Part shown: positions 36,851 to 45,371 of the stretch, one piece after another | How the letters are laid out: every line of letters begins with the position of its first letter | How positions within the stretch are numbered: the first letter of the stretch is position 1 | Assembly: GCA_036569045.1 (NCBI GenBank) | Contig: DATCRI010000007.1 | Span: forward strand, 1 to 64,000 | Direction of reading: 5' to 3' | From: Chthoniobacterales bacterium | GTDB lineage: Bacteria; Verrucomicrobiota; Verrucomicrobiia; Chthoniobacterales; JAATET01 | Length of the DNA: 64,000 nt | The notes under the pieces: model-generated | What the model was told of the DNA's origin: nothing | Databases searched by the model: none | Seen by the model: only the letters and a program-made list of their open reading frames with translations | Position numbers and translations under genes: made by a program

Positions 36851-36937
36851 ACCGAACAGCTTGTTGGATTGAATGGGGTGCTGGGGAGATCGGTAGGGGG
36901 AGCTGATCTTTAAGGGAGTGGTGGCGGGATGTTAGAC
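36851..36937 (-). other. Cassette-array boundary with duplicated core-like repeats
   Basis: The array starts on the minus strand with ATCCAACAAGC directly joined to TGTTCGGTC, i.e. an RYYYAAC box next to a GTTRRRY box without the usual 110 bp between them. A 15-bp direct repeat GAATGGGGTGCTGGG lies at 36870-36884 and 36939-36953, each preceded by a GTTRRRY-like heptamer (GTTGGAT, GTTAGAC at 36931-36937). It may be a collapsed attC or an attI remnant. Confidence 0.45.
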
Positions 36938-37005
36938 AGAATGGGGTGCTGGGACAATGGGCAACTTGCGGGCGGGGCGGCTGCCCCGCCCGTGGGTTGC
37001 GGGAC

Positions 37006-37929
37006 TTAGCTGACGGTGATCTGGGCGGGGTCGCCGGGCTGGCTATCCCCGGCTTTGTTGGCGGCGAGGATGCGGACTTTGACGGTGGCGCCGACGGGGA
37101 GGTCCGTGAGGGTGGCTTCGTCGTCGGTGGTCTGCTGGTCTTCCACCCAGTCGGCGTCGGTGCCGATGACCAATTTTTGCACCTTGTAGCGTTCGGCGCG
37201 GCGGGCGCTGGACCAGTCGGCGAGGACGAGGCCGGGGCCGCCGTTCGTGAGGACGAGCTGGGCGGGGACGGCGGGCGTGGAGGGATCGTCGGGGCGGTTG
37301 AGGCCGAAGGCATACCAGCGGGGGTCGTCCCCGTCGATGAGCTGGGTGAGCTCGCGGACGAGGCCGATGAGGCGCTGGCGGAGCTTCTCGGCGGCGGCGT
37401 CGCGGAGGGCTTTCTTCTGGCCGGCGGTGGTGTTGGCATTGTTCACGGCGGCGCGGGCGTTCGAGAGGGCGGTGGCCTGCGCGTCAGCGGCGGCGGCGCT
37501 CACGCCGAGGCCGAGGTTCTCCTTGCCGGGGTTTGCGGTGAGATAGGCCTTCGCGAGGGGCAGCAGGCCGAGGCGGCCGTCGGTGCTGACGGGGAGGGCG
37601 ACGCCGGGGCCGGGGAAGCCGGCGGCGGCCCACTCGGCGCTCCACGCGTCGCCGAGGGAGATGGAGAGGACTTTCTTGTAGGCGGCGAGGTAGGCTTTGG
37701 CGTTGCTGTCGGCGATCTGCGCGGCGTTGCTGGCGGCCTGCTTCGCCGAACGGGCGGCCTGGAACTGGCTCTCGGCCGTGGTGGCGGCGCTGAGGTCCGT
37801 CGTGATGGCGGCGGCGGTGTTTTGTTGGAGGTTGATCGCGCTGCCGTGGGCGGTGGCGCCGTCGGCGGCGTCCTCGGCGAGGGCGAAGATGACGTTGAAA
37901 GGACCAGTAGGAATTTCGTTGGATGCCAT
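37006..37929 (-). CDS. Fibronectin type III domain protein
   Basis: 307-aa protein. The N-terminal two-thirds are Ala-rich and helical (ATTAESQFQAARSAKQAASNAAQIADSNAKAYLAAYKKVL), followed by a loop and VRELTQLIDGDDPRWYAFGLNRPDD; the C-terminal 90 residues are an fn3 domain (LADWSSARRAERYKVQKLVIG, TLTDLPVGATVKVRILAANKAGDSQPG). No signal peptide is seen. Related proteins with the 'DDPRWYAFG' block are common in Verrucomicrobiota, with no known function. It flanks the cassette array. Confidence 0.78.
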   Translation of the reverse strand: MASNEIPTGPFNVIFALAEDAADGATAHGSAINLQQNTAAAITTDLSAATTAESQFQAARSAKQAASNAAQIADSNAKAYLAAYKKVLSISLGDAWSAEWAAAGFPGPGVALPVSTDGRLGLLPLAKAYLTANPGKENLGLGVSAAAADAQATALSNARAAVNNANTTAGQKKALRDAAAEKLRQRLIGLVRELTQLIDGDDPRWYAFGLNRPDDPSTPAVPAQLVLTNGGPGLVLADWSSARRAERYKVQKLVIGTDADWVEDQQTTDDEATLTDLPVGATVKVRILAANKAGDSQPGDPAQITVS

Positions 37930-38121
37930 AGGTAGGATATTCGTGTGTCGTCTTAGGCCAGCGCTGGCGGTTCGCCAATCCTTTTATGTTGCCGCCTGAC
38001 TTTCTGGGGCCCTGCGCTAAAAAACGCACTTTCGCGCGGCGGCGGCGGGGGTTTTTCTCTGTAAACGCGGGAAATGGGAGCCGGCGGCGATGGCCGGGTG
38101 GTCGAAATTGCGGGAAAAAAG
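37930..38121. other. Intergenic spacer before the hairpin array
   Basis: No gene recognised. The last 42 bases (38080-38121) look like a decayed copy of the 42-bp unit that follows (GGCGATGGCCGGG versus GGAGATGCCGGG). Confidence 0.5.
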
Positions 38122-38415
38122 GTCGTCGGAGATGCCGGGACGACCTCTTTTTTGAAAAATCTGGTCATGGGAGGAGCTGGGATGACCGGTTTTCCCGCAA
38201 AACAAGTCGCCGGAGCAGCCGGGATGACTTCTTTTTCCAAAAAGGAGGGCACCGGAGGAGCTGGGACGAGCCGTTTTGCGGCAAAACAGGTCGTCGGAGA
38301 TGCCGGGATGATCTCTTTTTTGAAAAATCTGGTCGTGGGAGGAGCCGGGATGACCAGTTTTCCCGCAAAACGGGTCGTCGGAGCAGCCGGGACGGGCGGA
38401 TTTTTCGTAAAAGCG
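38122..38415. repeat. Seven tandem 42-bp hairpin repeats
   Basis: Exactly seven units of 42 bp, starting GTCGTCGGAGATGCCGGGA or variants, then a hairpin. Units start at 38122, 38164, 38206, 38248, 38290, 38332 and 38374. Units 1-3 resemble 5-7, so a 168-bp block was duplicated. Inner stems differ but stay paired: TTTTTT/AAAAA (1, 5), GTTTT/AAAAC (2, 6), CTTTTT/AAAAAG (3), GTTTTGC/GCAAAAC (4); outer GACC/GGTC is kept in most. Unit 7 is weaker. Located between the esterase and fn3 genes. Confidence 0.9.
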
Positions 38416-38510
38416 GCCTTCCGGCCATGCCCGGCGGGGCGAAATGCCGGCGCGGTCCCCTGCCCCCTCGCGGGCGGGGCCGGGACGTCTTCCCGAAGAT
38501 CCCGGCGGGG

Positions 38511-39482
38511 CTACGGGAGGGCGGCGAGGAATTCCACGGTGCGGCGTTCGCTCCAGGATTCGCCGCCCCGGCCGAGGGTGAGGAAGCCGAGGTGGCCGCC
38601 ACTGGCGGGGATCTCCAGGTGGAAGTGGGCGCTGGCGCGGGCCTCGGCCTCGGGGAAGCATTCGGGCGGGAGGAAGGGATCGTTGCGGGCCTGGACGAGG
38701 AGCGTGGGGATGGCGATGCGCCCGAGGACTGGGCGGCTGCTGGCGCGGGCCCAGTAGTCCTCGGCGTCGCGGAAGCCGTGGAGGGGGGCGGTGTAGGCGC
38801 CGTCGAACTCGCGGAAGGTGCGCATGGCGTCGAGCCCGGCGTCGCTGAGCTGGCCGGGGAAGCGGGCGATCTTGGCGCGGATCTTTTGCCGGAGGCCGAC
38901 GAGGAAGCGGTCCATATAGATGCGGTTGGCCCGGCTCTCGAGGCGGCGGGAGCTGGCGGCGAGGTCGCAGGGGACGGAGAAGGCGACGGCGCCGCGCAGG
39001 CGGGGGTCCGCGGCGGGGCCGAGGTCGCCGAGGTATTTGAGGGTGAGGTTGCCGCCGAGGCTGAAGCCGACGAGGGCGGCGCGTTCATAGCGGCCGGGGG
39101 CGAGGACGTGGTCGACGACGGCGGCGAGGTCTTCGGTGGCGCCGCTGTGGTAGGAGCGGAGGAGGCGATTCGGCTCGGCGCCGCAGCCGCGGCAGTTCCA
39201 CGCGACGACGTCCCAGCCGGCGCGGACGAGGGCGCGGGCCATGCCCTGGATGGAGGGGTTGCGGTATTCACCCTCGAGGCCGTGCGAGAGGATGGCGACG
39301 TGGTCGCGGCCGGGCGTCGCGTGCCAATGGAGGTCGAGGAAGTCGCCGTCGGGCAGTTCGAGGCGCTGGTGGCGGTCGGTGATGATGGGGACGCGGCGGA
39401 AGAGCGCGGGGAGGATGGTCTGCGCATGGCCGTTGCCGAGGCCGGGGGGCGGGCGGTAGGTGGAGCGGGCGACGAGGGGCAT
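38511..39482 (-). CDS. Alpha/beta-hydrolase, YheT-like
   Basis: 323-aa serine hydrolase of the YheT/ABHD esterase group. Start block YRPPPGLGNGHAQTILPALFRR is a YheT signature; HVAILSHGLEG, WNCRGCGAEPNRL (oxyanion region), nucleophile elbow ALVGFSLGGNLTLKYLGD, IPTLLVQARNDPFLP (acid) and SGGHLGFL (His) complete the catalytic set. Start MPLVARS at 39482; another Met upstream is possible. Substrate unknown. Confidence 0.9.
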   Translation of the reverse strand: MPLVARSTYRPPPGLGNGHAQTILPALFRRVPIITDRHQRLELPDGDFLDLHWHATPGRDHVAILSHGLEGEYRNPSIQGMARALVRAGWDVVAWNCRGCGAEPNRLLRSYHSGATEDLAAVVDHVLAPGRYERAALVGFSLGGNLTLKYLGDLGPAADPRLRGAVAFSVPCDLAASSRRLESRANRIYMDRFLVGLRQKIRAKIARFPGQLSDAGLDAMRTFREFDGAYTAPLHGFRDAEDYWARASSRPVLGRIAIPTLLVQARNDPFLPPECFPEAEARASAHFHLEIPASGGHLGFLTLGRGGESWSERRTVEFLAALP

Positions 39483-39611
39483 GCGGGGCGGGTGATTGAA
39501 GCACACGAAAGGCGCGAACGGCATGGAGAAGTGCGGCCGGGGGGGCTTCCCCTCGCCTTTTTGGGAAACTCTCCGTGCTCTCGGCGGGCGCCGTGTGATT
39601 AAAACACGGGG

Positions 39612-40070
39612 ATGAAAGCGCAGATTGTCGCCGCCATCCTGGAAAAGCTCCGTGAGGAATTCGACGTGCGCCGGGCGGTCTCGAAGAGCACGCGGGCGGC
39701 GGGCAATGACGAGCAGAGCAAGGCGGAGAACAAATACGACACGCTCTCGATCGAGCAGAACTATCTCGCCGATGGGCTGGCGAAACAGGCGGCCGCCGCT
39801 GCATCCGCCGCCGCGGCCTACGAGAAGCTGCGGCTGCGCGACTTCGCCGCGGACGCGGAGATCGACCTCGGCGCGCTCGTGGAGCTGGAGTTTCCCGATG
39901 GCCGGGAGTGGTTCTTCCTCGGCCCGGCGGGGGGCGGCACCGAGGTGGCGGTGGCGGGGCGAACGATCACCGTGCTGACGCCGGAATCGCCGCTGGGCGG
40001 GCAGCTCGTCGACCGCCGCGTGGGCGACGTGACGACCGCCCCGAAGGCGCGGATCGTGGCCGTGAGCTGA
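39612..40070 (+). CDS. GreA/GreB C-terminal-domain-like protein
   Basis: 152-aa protein: a helical N-terminal half (ILEKLREEFDVRRAVSKSTRAAG...NYLADGLAKQAAAAASAAAAYEKL) and a C-terminal FKBP-like half with ITVLTPESPLGGQLVDRRVGDV, which matches the SPLG...GxxVGD end of Gre factors. It lacks the acidic coiled-coil tip of true GreA, so it could bind RNA polymerase without cleavage-stimulating activity (inference). Divergent from the esterase gene. Confidence 0.7.
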   Translation: MKAQIVAAILEKLREEFDVRRAVSKSTRAAGNDEQSKAENKYDTLSIEQNYLADGLAKQAAAAASAAAAYEKLRLRDFAADAEIDLGALVELEFPDGREWFFLGPAGGGTEVAVAGRTITVLTPESPLGGQLVDRRVGDVTTAPKARIVAVS

Positions 40071-40178
40071 GGGATCTTCGGGGCGGCGACTTTTGCATGT
40101 GACATGTGATTCGGCGGACAAATTGACAGCCGCCACCGCACCGCCTAAGCAACGTCCCCGCCCTCGGGCCTTCTTTTC

Positions 40179-41651
40179 ATGAAAAAGCTCCTTCTTCCTT
40201 TGCTGTTGCTTTCCTGCGGCTCCCTCCACGCCTACACGCGCATCGCCACGAACCAGGCGGCAGACGTCGTGCTCGGCCAATCGTCCTTCACCGCGAGCGC
40301 TCTCGGCACGACGGCGACGGGAATGAACAACCCGCGCGCCATCGCGGTGGACCCGACGACCGGCAAGGTCTACGTCGCCGACTACCAGAACAACCGCGTG
40401 CTGCGGTTCTCGAGCACGGCGGCTCTCGCAAAAGGCGCCGCCGCGGAGCGCGTGATCGGCCAGCCGAATCTCACGACCACGACCGGCAGCTCGGCCACGC
40501 AGACGAACCTCCTGCAACCCACCGGCCTCGCCTTCGACGACGCCGGCCGCCTCTATGTGGCGGATACCGGCCACCACCGCGTGCTGCGCTACAACGCCCC
40601 CTCCGCGGCGGTGACGGACGGCATCGCTGCGAGCGGCGTGCTGGGCCAGCCGGACTTCACGACGGGGAACTCGACGATCGCCGCGGCGGGGATGTTCGCC
40701 CCGACGGCCGTCGCCGTGCAGGCCTCCGGTGGCAACATCCTCCTGTGGGTGGCGGATTCCAGCAACCACCGCGTCACGCTTTTCGTGAATCCGCAGTCGC
40801 TGGCCAATGGCGCCGCCGCCAGCAAGGTGCTCGGCCAGACGAACCTCACGACGCGCAATAACCCCATGCCGCCCACGGCCTCGAGCATGAACTCGCCGGA
40901 GGGCCTCGCCATCGCGGCCGACGGCATCCTCTGGGTGGCGGATACGGACAACCATCGCCTGCTGCGCTTCGACGCCGTCGGCTCCTCGATCACGAATGGC
41001 CGCGCCGCGGATTTCGTCCTCGGGCAGACTGATTTCACCAGCGGCGACGTTCCCTCGGCGGTGACGGCGGCGAACCTCTACCGGCCGCAGGGCATCGCGC
41101 TCGACGCCTCGGGCACGACGACGAGCCTGTGGGTGGTGGACCGCGTGCGCAACCGCGTGCTGCGTTTCGACGACGCGAACGGCGCCCTCACGAACGGCGC
41201 GAAGGCCAAGGTCGTGCTCGGCCAGTCGTCCTTCTCCGGCGAGCTGGCGCACACGACGCAGCGCGGCTTCGAGTTCCCCTACGGCATCACGGTCGACAAC
41301 TCCGACACCACGGCCTCGCCCCGCACCGTGTGGGTGGCCGACACGCTCAACAACCGCGTGATGCGCTTCAATCCGCACCTGCCGAACAAGCCCACGCTCG
41401 GCGGCGGCTCCAGCTACAAGACGAAGAAAAAGCGGATCAAGATCGCCGGCTCCGCCTCGGCCGAGGCGGGCGTGGCGTCCGTGAAGTTCCAGGCGCCGAA
41501 GAGCGGCTTCCAGGCTGCCATCGGCACCACGAGCTGGTTCTTCACCGGCAAGCTGAAGGTCGGCACGAATCGCTTCACCGTGATCGCCTACGACAAGCTC
41601 GGCCAGGCCTCCGCGGCGAAAGTGATCGTCGTGAAGCGCAAGAAGAAGTAA
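40179..41651 (+). CDS. Secreted NHL-repeat beta-propeller protein 1
   Basis: 490-aa exported protein: signal peptide 1-18 (ends SLHA), then six NHL-type repeats of about 60 residues, each with GLAFDDAGRLYVADTGHHRVLRY-like strands and a VLGQxxFT spacer, and a C-terminal Ig-like domain from about 405 (KKKRIKIAGSASAEAGVASVKF, LKVGTNRFTVIAYDKLGQAS). Propellers of this kind act in binding or as scaffolds; the role is unknown. Paralogue at 42281 lies just downstream, separated by a peroxidase gene. Confidence 0.85.
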   Translation: MKKLLLPLLLLSCGSLHAYTRIATNQAADVVLGQSSFTASALGTTATGMNNPRAIAVDPTTGKVYVADYQNNRVLRFSSTAALAKGAAAERVIGQPNLTTTTGSSATQTNLLQPTGLAFDDAGRLYVADTGHHRVLRYNAPSAAVTDGIAASGVLGQPDFTTGNSTIAAAGMFAPTAVAVQASGGNILLWVADSSNHRVTLFVNPQSLANGAAASKVLGQTNLTTRNNPMPPTASSMNSPEGLAIAADGILWVADTDNHRLLRFDAVGSSITNGRAADFVLGQTDFTSGDVPSAVTAANLYRPQGIALDASGTTTSLWVVDRVRNRVLRFDDANGALTNGAKAKVVLGQSSFSGELAHTTQRGFEFPYGITVDNSDTTASPRTVWVADTLNNRVMRFNPHLPNKPTLGGGSSYKTKKKRIKIAGSASAEAGVASVKFQAPKSGFQAAIGTTSWFFTGKLKVGTNRFTVIAYDKLGQASAAKVIVVKRKKK

Positions 41652-41663
41652 GCCGGACGCGCC

Positions 41664-42200
41664 ATGAAGCCCCTCCTCTGCCTGCTCGCGACGATCGCCC
41701 TGGCCGCGCCCGCCTTCGGCGCGGCCCTCACGGACATCCCGTTCGAGATCAAGGAGGGGCAGACGGCCACGCTCGCGGACTACGCCGGCAAGGTCGTGCT
41801 GATCGTGAACGTCGCCTCGAAGTGCGGGAACACGAAGCAATACCCCGCCCTCGAGGCGCTCTATAAAAAATACGGCCCGGAGAAGTTCGTGATCCTCGGC
41901 TTCCCGGCGAACGACTTCAAAGGTCAGGAGCCCGGGACGAACGCGGAGATCCAGCAATTCTGCACGGGCACTTACGGCATCACGTTCCCGATCCTGCCGA
42001 AGATTCACGTGAAAGGCCCCGGGCAGGCGCCGCTCTACGCCGCGCTCACCGGCCCGGACGCCGCCTTCCCCGGCGACGTGCAATGGAACTTCGGCAAGTT
42101 TCTGCTCGGGAAGGACGGCACGGTCGTCGCGCGCTTCGAACCGGCGACGAAGCCCGATGACCCGGCCGTCGTCGCGGCGATCGAAACGGCGCTGAAGTAG
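41664..42200 (+). CDS. Secreted glutathione peroxidase family protein
   Basis: 178-aa GPx-fold peroxidase with a signal peptide (1-19). Catalytic residues are the usual set: Cys54 in NVASKCGNT, Gln88 in GFPANDFKGQEPG and Trp141 in QWNFGKFLL. Cys instead of selenocysteine; thioredoxin is a likelier reductant than glutathione. It sits 12 bp after the first NHL protein and is followed by a terminator, so the two are probably one operon. Confidence 0.92.
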   Translation: MKPLLCLLATIALAAPAFGAALTDIPFEIKEGQTATLADYAGKVVLIVNVASKCGNTKQYPALEALYKKYGPEKFVILGFPANDFKGQEPGTNAEIQQFCTGTYGITFPILPKIHVKGPGQAPLYAALTGPDAAFPGDVQWNFGKFLLGKDGTVVARFEPATKPDDPAVVAAIETALK

Positions 42201-42214
42201 CCCGCCGGAGGAGG

Positions 42215-42246
42215 AAAGATGCCCCTCGGCGAGCATCTTTGGTTTT
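42215..42246 (+). terminator. Intrinsic terminator after the peroxidase gene
   Basis: Perfect 8-bp stem AAAGATGC...GCATCTTT with a 10-nt loop, followed by GGTTTTA, 14 bp after the stop codon. Confidence 0.75.
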
Positions 42247-42280
42247 ACTTCGCGAGGCGTTGCGCTACAGAGGGGCCTTC

Positions 42281-44008
42281 ATGACGCCCGTCCGCCGGTT
42301 CTTCGCCACGTTCGCCCTGCTATCCGCCAGCGCCTCTCCCCTCGTCGCCGCCACTTCCATTCCGACCAACGCCACGGCCAATCTCGTGCTCGGGCAGGCG
42401 GATTTCACGACGAACATCAGCCCCTCGCCCGCGACCGCCACGGGCCTGAACATTCCGACCGCCGTCGCGGTGGACACCGCCAGCGGCAAGGTCTTCGTCG
42501 CCGACCGCGACAACAACCGCGTGCTCCGCTACCCGAGCCAGACAGCGCTCACGAACGGCGCGGCGCCCGACCTCGTGCTCGGCCAGGTGAATTTCTCCGA
42601 GAGCGCGGTGAACCAGGGCCTCGGCGCACCGTCGCAAACCTCGCTCGCGGGACCGTCCGGACTTTTCGTGGACAGCGCCGGCCGCCTGTGGGTGGCCGAC
42701 ACGGGTAACAACCGCGTGCTGATGTTCGCCAACGCCGCGAACCTCTCCGCCGTGCCCGCCTTCGCCGATCGCGTTTACGGCCAGCCCGATTTCGTGACGA
42801 ACACCGCCGCACCCACGCAGAGCAAGCTGGCCTCGCCCACCGGCCTCTGCGTCGATCCGAACGGCGTGCTCTGGATCGCCGATACCGGCAGCCATCGCGT
42901 GCTTGGGTTCAAGAATGCCGCCACGCTCGGCAACGGCCCGAACGCCGACCGCGTGCTTGGCCAGACGACCTTCACCGGCAACACCGCCGGCACCACTCAG
43001 CGGCAGTTCTTCAATCCCACCGGCGTCTCCGCCAGCGCCACCCAACTCTGGGTGGCCGACCGCGACAACAACCGCGTCCTCCGCTTCCCGAACTTCCCGA
43101 CGCAGAACGACGCGCCGGCCGGTCTGGTGCTCGGGCAGACGAACTACACGTCCTCCACGGCCGGCACCTCCGCCACGGCGTTCACCGCCCCCTCCTCCGT
43201 GTTCCTGAGCGGCACGAATGTCTGGGTCGCCGATTCCTCGAACAATCGCGTCCTTGGCTTCGCCATCACATCGGCCACCACCTTCGGCGCCGCCGCGAGC
43301 GTCGCCGTCGGCCAGCCCTCGCTCGTCACCGGCGGCTCCGGCCTCTCCGCGCAGAATCTCACGCTCGACGCCCGCGCGCAGATCACCGTCGACGCGGAGG
43401 GTTCCCTCTGGGTGGCCGACCAGCTCAACAATCGCGTCCTGCGCTTCGGCGCGACGAACGTCATCCCCGACGAGCCGCCCACCATCGCCTTTAATTCCCC
43501 GACCAAGATCGTCACCACGAAGTCGAACATCGTCGTGAAGGGCACGGCCGGCAGCGCCGCCGGCATCGCCCGGGTGAGTTTCAAGATCGGCGCGAAGGGT
43601 TACTACCGCGCCTCCGGCACCACGAGCTGGAAGGCGACCATTCCGGTGAAAAAGGGCAAGACGCGCCTGGAATTCATCGCCGTGGACGTGAATGGCGCGC
43701 TCTCCGCGCCTGGCATCGTCAACGTCCAGCTCGTCACGAAGCCGACCGTCACAGTCAAGGGCTCCCTCCAGGTCTCGACCACGGACTCCACGATCACCCT
43801 CACCGGCACGGCCGCCGCGCCGGGCGGCGTGGACCGGGTGGGCTGCTCGGTGGAAGGCGGGGACTCTTTCTTCGCCACCGGCAAATCGAATTGGAAGGTC
43901 ACCGTCGGCCTGAAGGTCGGCACTTCGACGATCGAATTCCGCGCCATCGACAAGACCGGCAAGGAGTCCAAACCGGTGGTCGTCAAAGTCACCCGCAGCG
44001 AGCCCTGA
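42281..44008 (+). CDS. Secreted NHL-repeat beta-propeller protein 2
   Basis: 575-aa paralogue of the protein at 40179. Signal peptide about 1-25 (LLSASASPLVAA), six or seven NHL-type repeats with LWVADTGNNRVLMF / LWIADTGSHRVLGF / LWVADRDNNRVLRF strands, then two C-terminal Ig-like domains (IVVKGTAGSAAGIARVSF...LEFIAVDVNGALS and ITLTGTAAAPGGVDRVGC...IEFRAIDKTGKES). Start MTPVRRFFATF at 42281, just after the terminator of the preceding unit. Confidence 0.85.
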   Translation: MTPVRRFFATFALLSASASPLVAATSIPTNATANLVLGQADFTTNISPSPATATGLNIPTAVAVDTASGKVFVADRDNNRVLRYPSQTALTNGAAPDLVLGQVNFSESAVNQGLGAPSQTSLAGPSGLFVDSAGRLWVADTGNNRVLMFANAANLSAVPAFADRVYGQPDFVTNTAAPTQSKLASPTGLCVDPNGVLWIADTGSHRVLGFKNAATLGNGPNADRVLGQTTFTGNTAGTTQRQFFNPTGVSASATQLWVADRDNNRVLRFPNFPTQNDAPAGLVLGQTNYTSSTAGTSATAFTAPSSVFLSGTNVWVADSSNNRVLGFAITSATTFGAAASVAVGQPSLVTGGSGLSAQNLTLDARAQITVDAEGSLWVADQLNNRVLRFGATNVIPDEPPTIAFNSPTKIVTTKSNIVVKGTAGSAAGIARVSFKIGAKGYYRASGTTSWKATIPVKKGKTRLEFIAVDVNGALSAPGIVNVQLVTKPTVTVKGSLQVSTTDSTITLTGTAAAPGGVDRVGCSVEGGDSFFATGKSNWKVTVGLKVGTSTIEFRAIDKTGKESKPVVVKVTRSEP

Positions 44009-44017
44009 TCCCTCGAA

Positions 44018-44536
44018 ATGTCCGACCCGATTCCATCCCCCGCACCGGCCTCGGCCGAATCGACGCTCTGGCATGGCTACACGTCGCAATGGGTGCATTT
44101 CTGGACGTATTTCACCTGCGCGATCATCGCCCTTGCGGCCCTCGCGGGCATTCCGTTCACGGGCGGCCTTTCCGCCATCGGCCTCGTCGTGCCGCTGATC
44201 TGGGCGCCGATCCAGTGGTTCACAAACCGCGCCACGAGCTACGAACTCACCACCCAGCGCCTGCGCATTCGCCGCGGCATCCTCAACCGCCGCCTCGACG
44301 AACTCGAACTCTATCGCGTGAAGGACTACGTGATGGAGCAACCCTTCTTCCTGCGCATGCTCGGTCTCGGCAATCTCACGCTGCTCAGCGCCGACGCCAG
44401 CACGCCGACGGTCGCCATCCGGGCCATTGCCGGCGTCGAGGCCGTTCGCGAGAAGCTGCGTAACGCCGTCCAGAGCGAGCGCGATCGCAAGCGCGTGCGC
44501 GCCCTGGACGTGGACGATCCCAGCACGCTGGATTGA
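44018..44536 (+). CDS. PH-domain membrane protein
   Basis: 172-aa protein with two transmembrane helices (about 26-68) followed by a bacterial PH (bPH2, YdbS/YdbT-like) domain: TSYELTTQRLRIRRGILNRRLDELELYRVKDYVMEQPFFLRMLGLGNLTLLSAD. Function unknown; such proteins are anchored in the inner membrane. 9 bp downstream of the NHL gene. Confidence 0.85.
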   Translation: MSDPIPSPAPASAESTLWHGYTSQWVHFWTYFTCAIIALAALAGIPFTGGLSAIGLVVPLIWAPIQWFTNRATSYELTTQRLRIRRGILNRRLDELELYRVKDYVMEQPFFLRMLGLGNLTLLSADASTPTVAIRAIAGVEAVREKLRNAVQSERDRKRVRALDVDDPSTLD

Positions 44537-44595
44537 TCCCGCCGGCCGCGCGATTCCTTTTGGCCGACCTGGAGATTGCGGCTAATGTGCCGGCA

Positions 44596-44721
44596 ATGAC
44601 CACCCGGGAGCATCTCCTTCGCTACCTCCTCTACCCGCGCATCCTGTTCACGGCGATCCTCTGTCTCATCGCCCTCGTCCTGCACGTCGCCTTCGGACTT
44701 TACGTCTGGCTCGTGCCGTAA
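44596..44721 (+). CDS. Small membrane protein
   Basis: 41-aa peptide MTTREHLLRYLLYPRI..., one transmembrane helix (LFTAILCLIALVLHVAFGLYV). I start it at the ATG at 44596; a longer reading begins at 44533, overlapping the previous stop. It is a plausible small gene between the PH protein and engB but has no recognised family. Confidence 0.5.
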   Translation: MTTREHLLRYLLYPRILFTAILCLIALVLHVAFGLYVWLVP

Positions 44722-44771
44722 CCTCACTCGCAATTTTTCGCCCGGCCCTGCCGGAGTTCCGCACAAGCCCC

Positions 44772-45371
44772 GTGCAAATCCATTCCGCCACCTTCCTCCT
44801 CAGCGCCCCGGATCTGGGAACCTGTCCGGACTCGCCGCTGCCGGAGTTTGCGTTCATCGGCCGCTCGAACGTCGGCAAGTCGTCGATCATCAACATGCTC
44901 ACGAACCGGAAAGACCTCGCGAAGGTCTCCGCCACGCCGGGCAAGACGAAACTCATCAATTACTTCGCGATCAACAACGCCTGGCACCTCGTCGACCTCC
45001 CCGGCTACGGCTACGCCAGGGTCGCGCAGCGCGATCGCCGCGAGTTCAGCAAGTCCGTTGCCGAATATCTCTCCGGCCGCGAGAACCTGCGCACGACCTT
45101 CGTCCTCATCGATTCACGCCTCACCCCGCAGGCGATCGACCTCGAATTCCTCACATGGATCTCCGGAGAGGGCGTCCCCTTCGTTCTCGTCTTCACGAAG
45201 GCCGACAAACTGAAGCCCCGGCAGATCGAGCAGAACACCGACGTCTTCCGGCAGGCGCTTCTCGACGCCTGCGGCGCCGCCCCGCTGAGCTTCGTGAGCT
45301 CCTCGAAAGACCGCGTGGGTCGCACGGAAATCCTCGCCCACATCAGCGAGGAACTCGCCAATCCCCGCTAA
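44772..45371 (+). CDS. engB: Ribosome biogenesis GTPase EngB (YihA/YsxC)
   Basis: TRAFAC GTPase (199 aa) for 50S ribosome assembly. G1 IGRSNVGKSSIINML, G2 region TPGKTKLINYF, G3 LVDLPGYGYARV, G4 VFTKADKL, and G5-like FVSSSKDRVG. GTG start at 44772. Its 3' end overlaps the convergent DnaJ-like gene by 4 bp. Confidence 0.95.
   Translation: MQIHSATFLLSAPDLGTCPDSPLPEFAFIGRSNVGKSSIINMLTNRKDLAKVSATPGKTKLINYFAINNAWHLVDLPGYGYARVAQRDRREFSKSVAEYLSGRENLRTTFVLIDSRLTPQAIDLEFLTWISGEGVPFVLVFTKADKLKPRQIEQNTDVFRQALLDACGAAPLSFVSSSKDRVGRTEILAHISEELANPR

Noticed and set aside
33293-36937. Prophage or IS element as the source of the A+T-rich region
   Set aside because: There is no transposase, integrase or phage structural gene; the attC sites explain the boundaries.
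38122-38415. CRISPR array
   Set aside because: The units are contiguous and 42 bp long with no unique spacers between constant repeats, and no cas genes are near.
38074-38757. Repeat protein encoded by the 42-bp array
   Set aside because: The frame stays open on both strands only because 42 is a multiple of three. The changes preserve base pairing, and the frame runs antisense into the esterase gene.
38511-42236. A 1241-residue minus-strand open frame across the esterase, GreA-like and NHL genes
   Set aside because: Only its end (38511-39482) has real homology. The rest is the antisense of the GreA-like gene, NHL protein 1 and the peroxidase gene and is Arg/Gly/Val-rich low complexity, as expected in a GC-rich genome.
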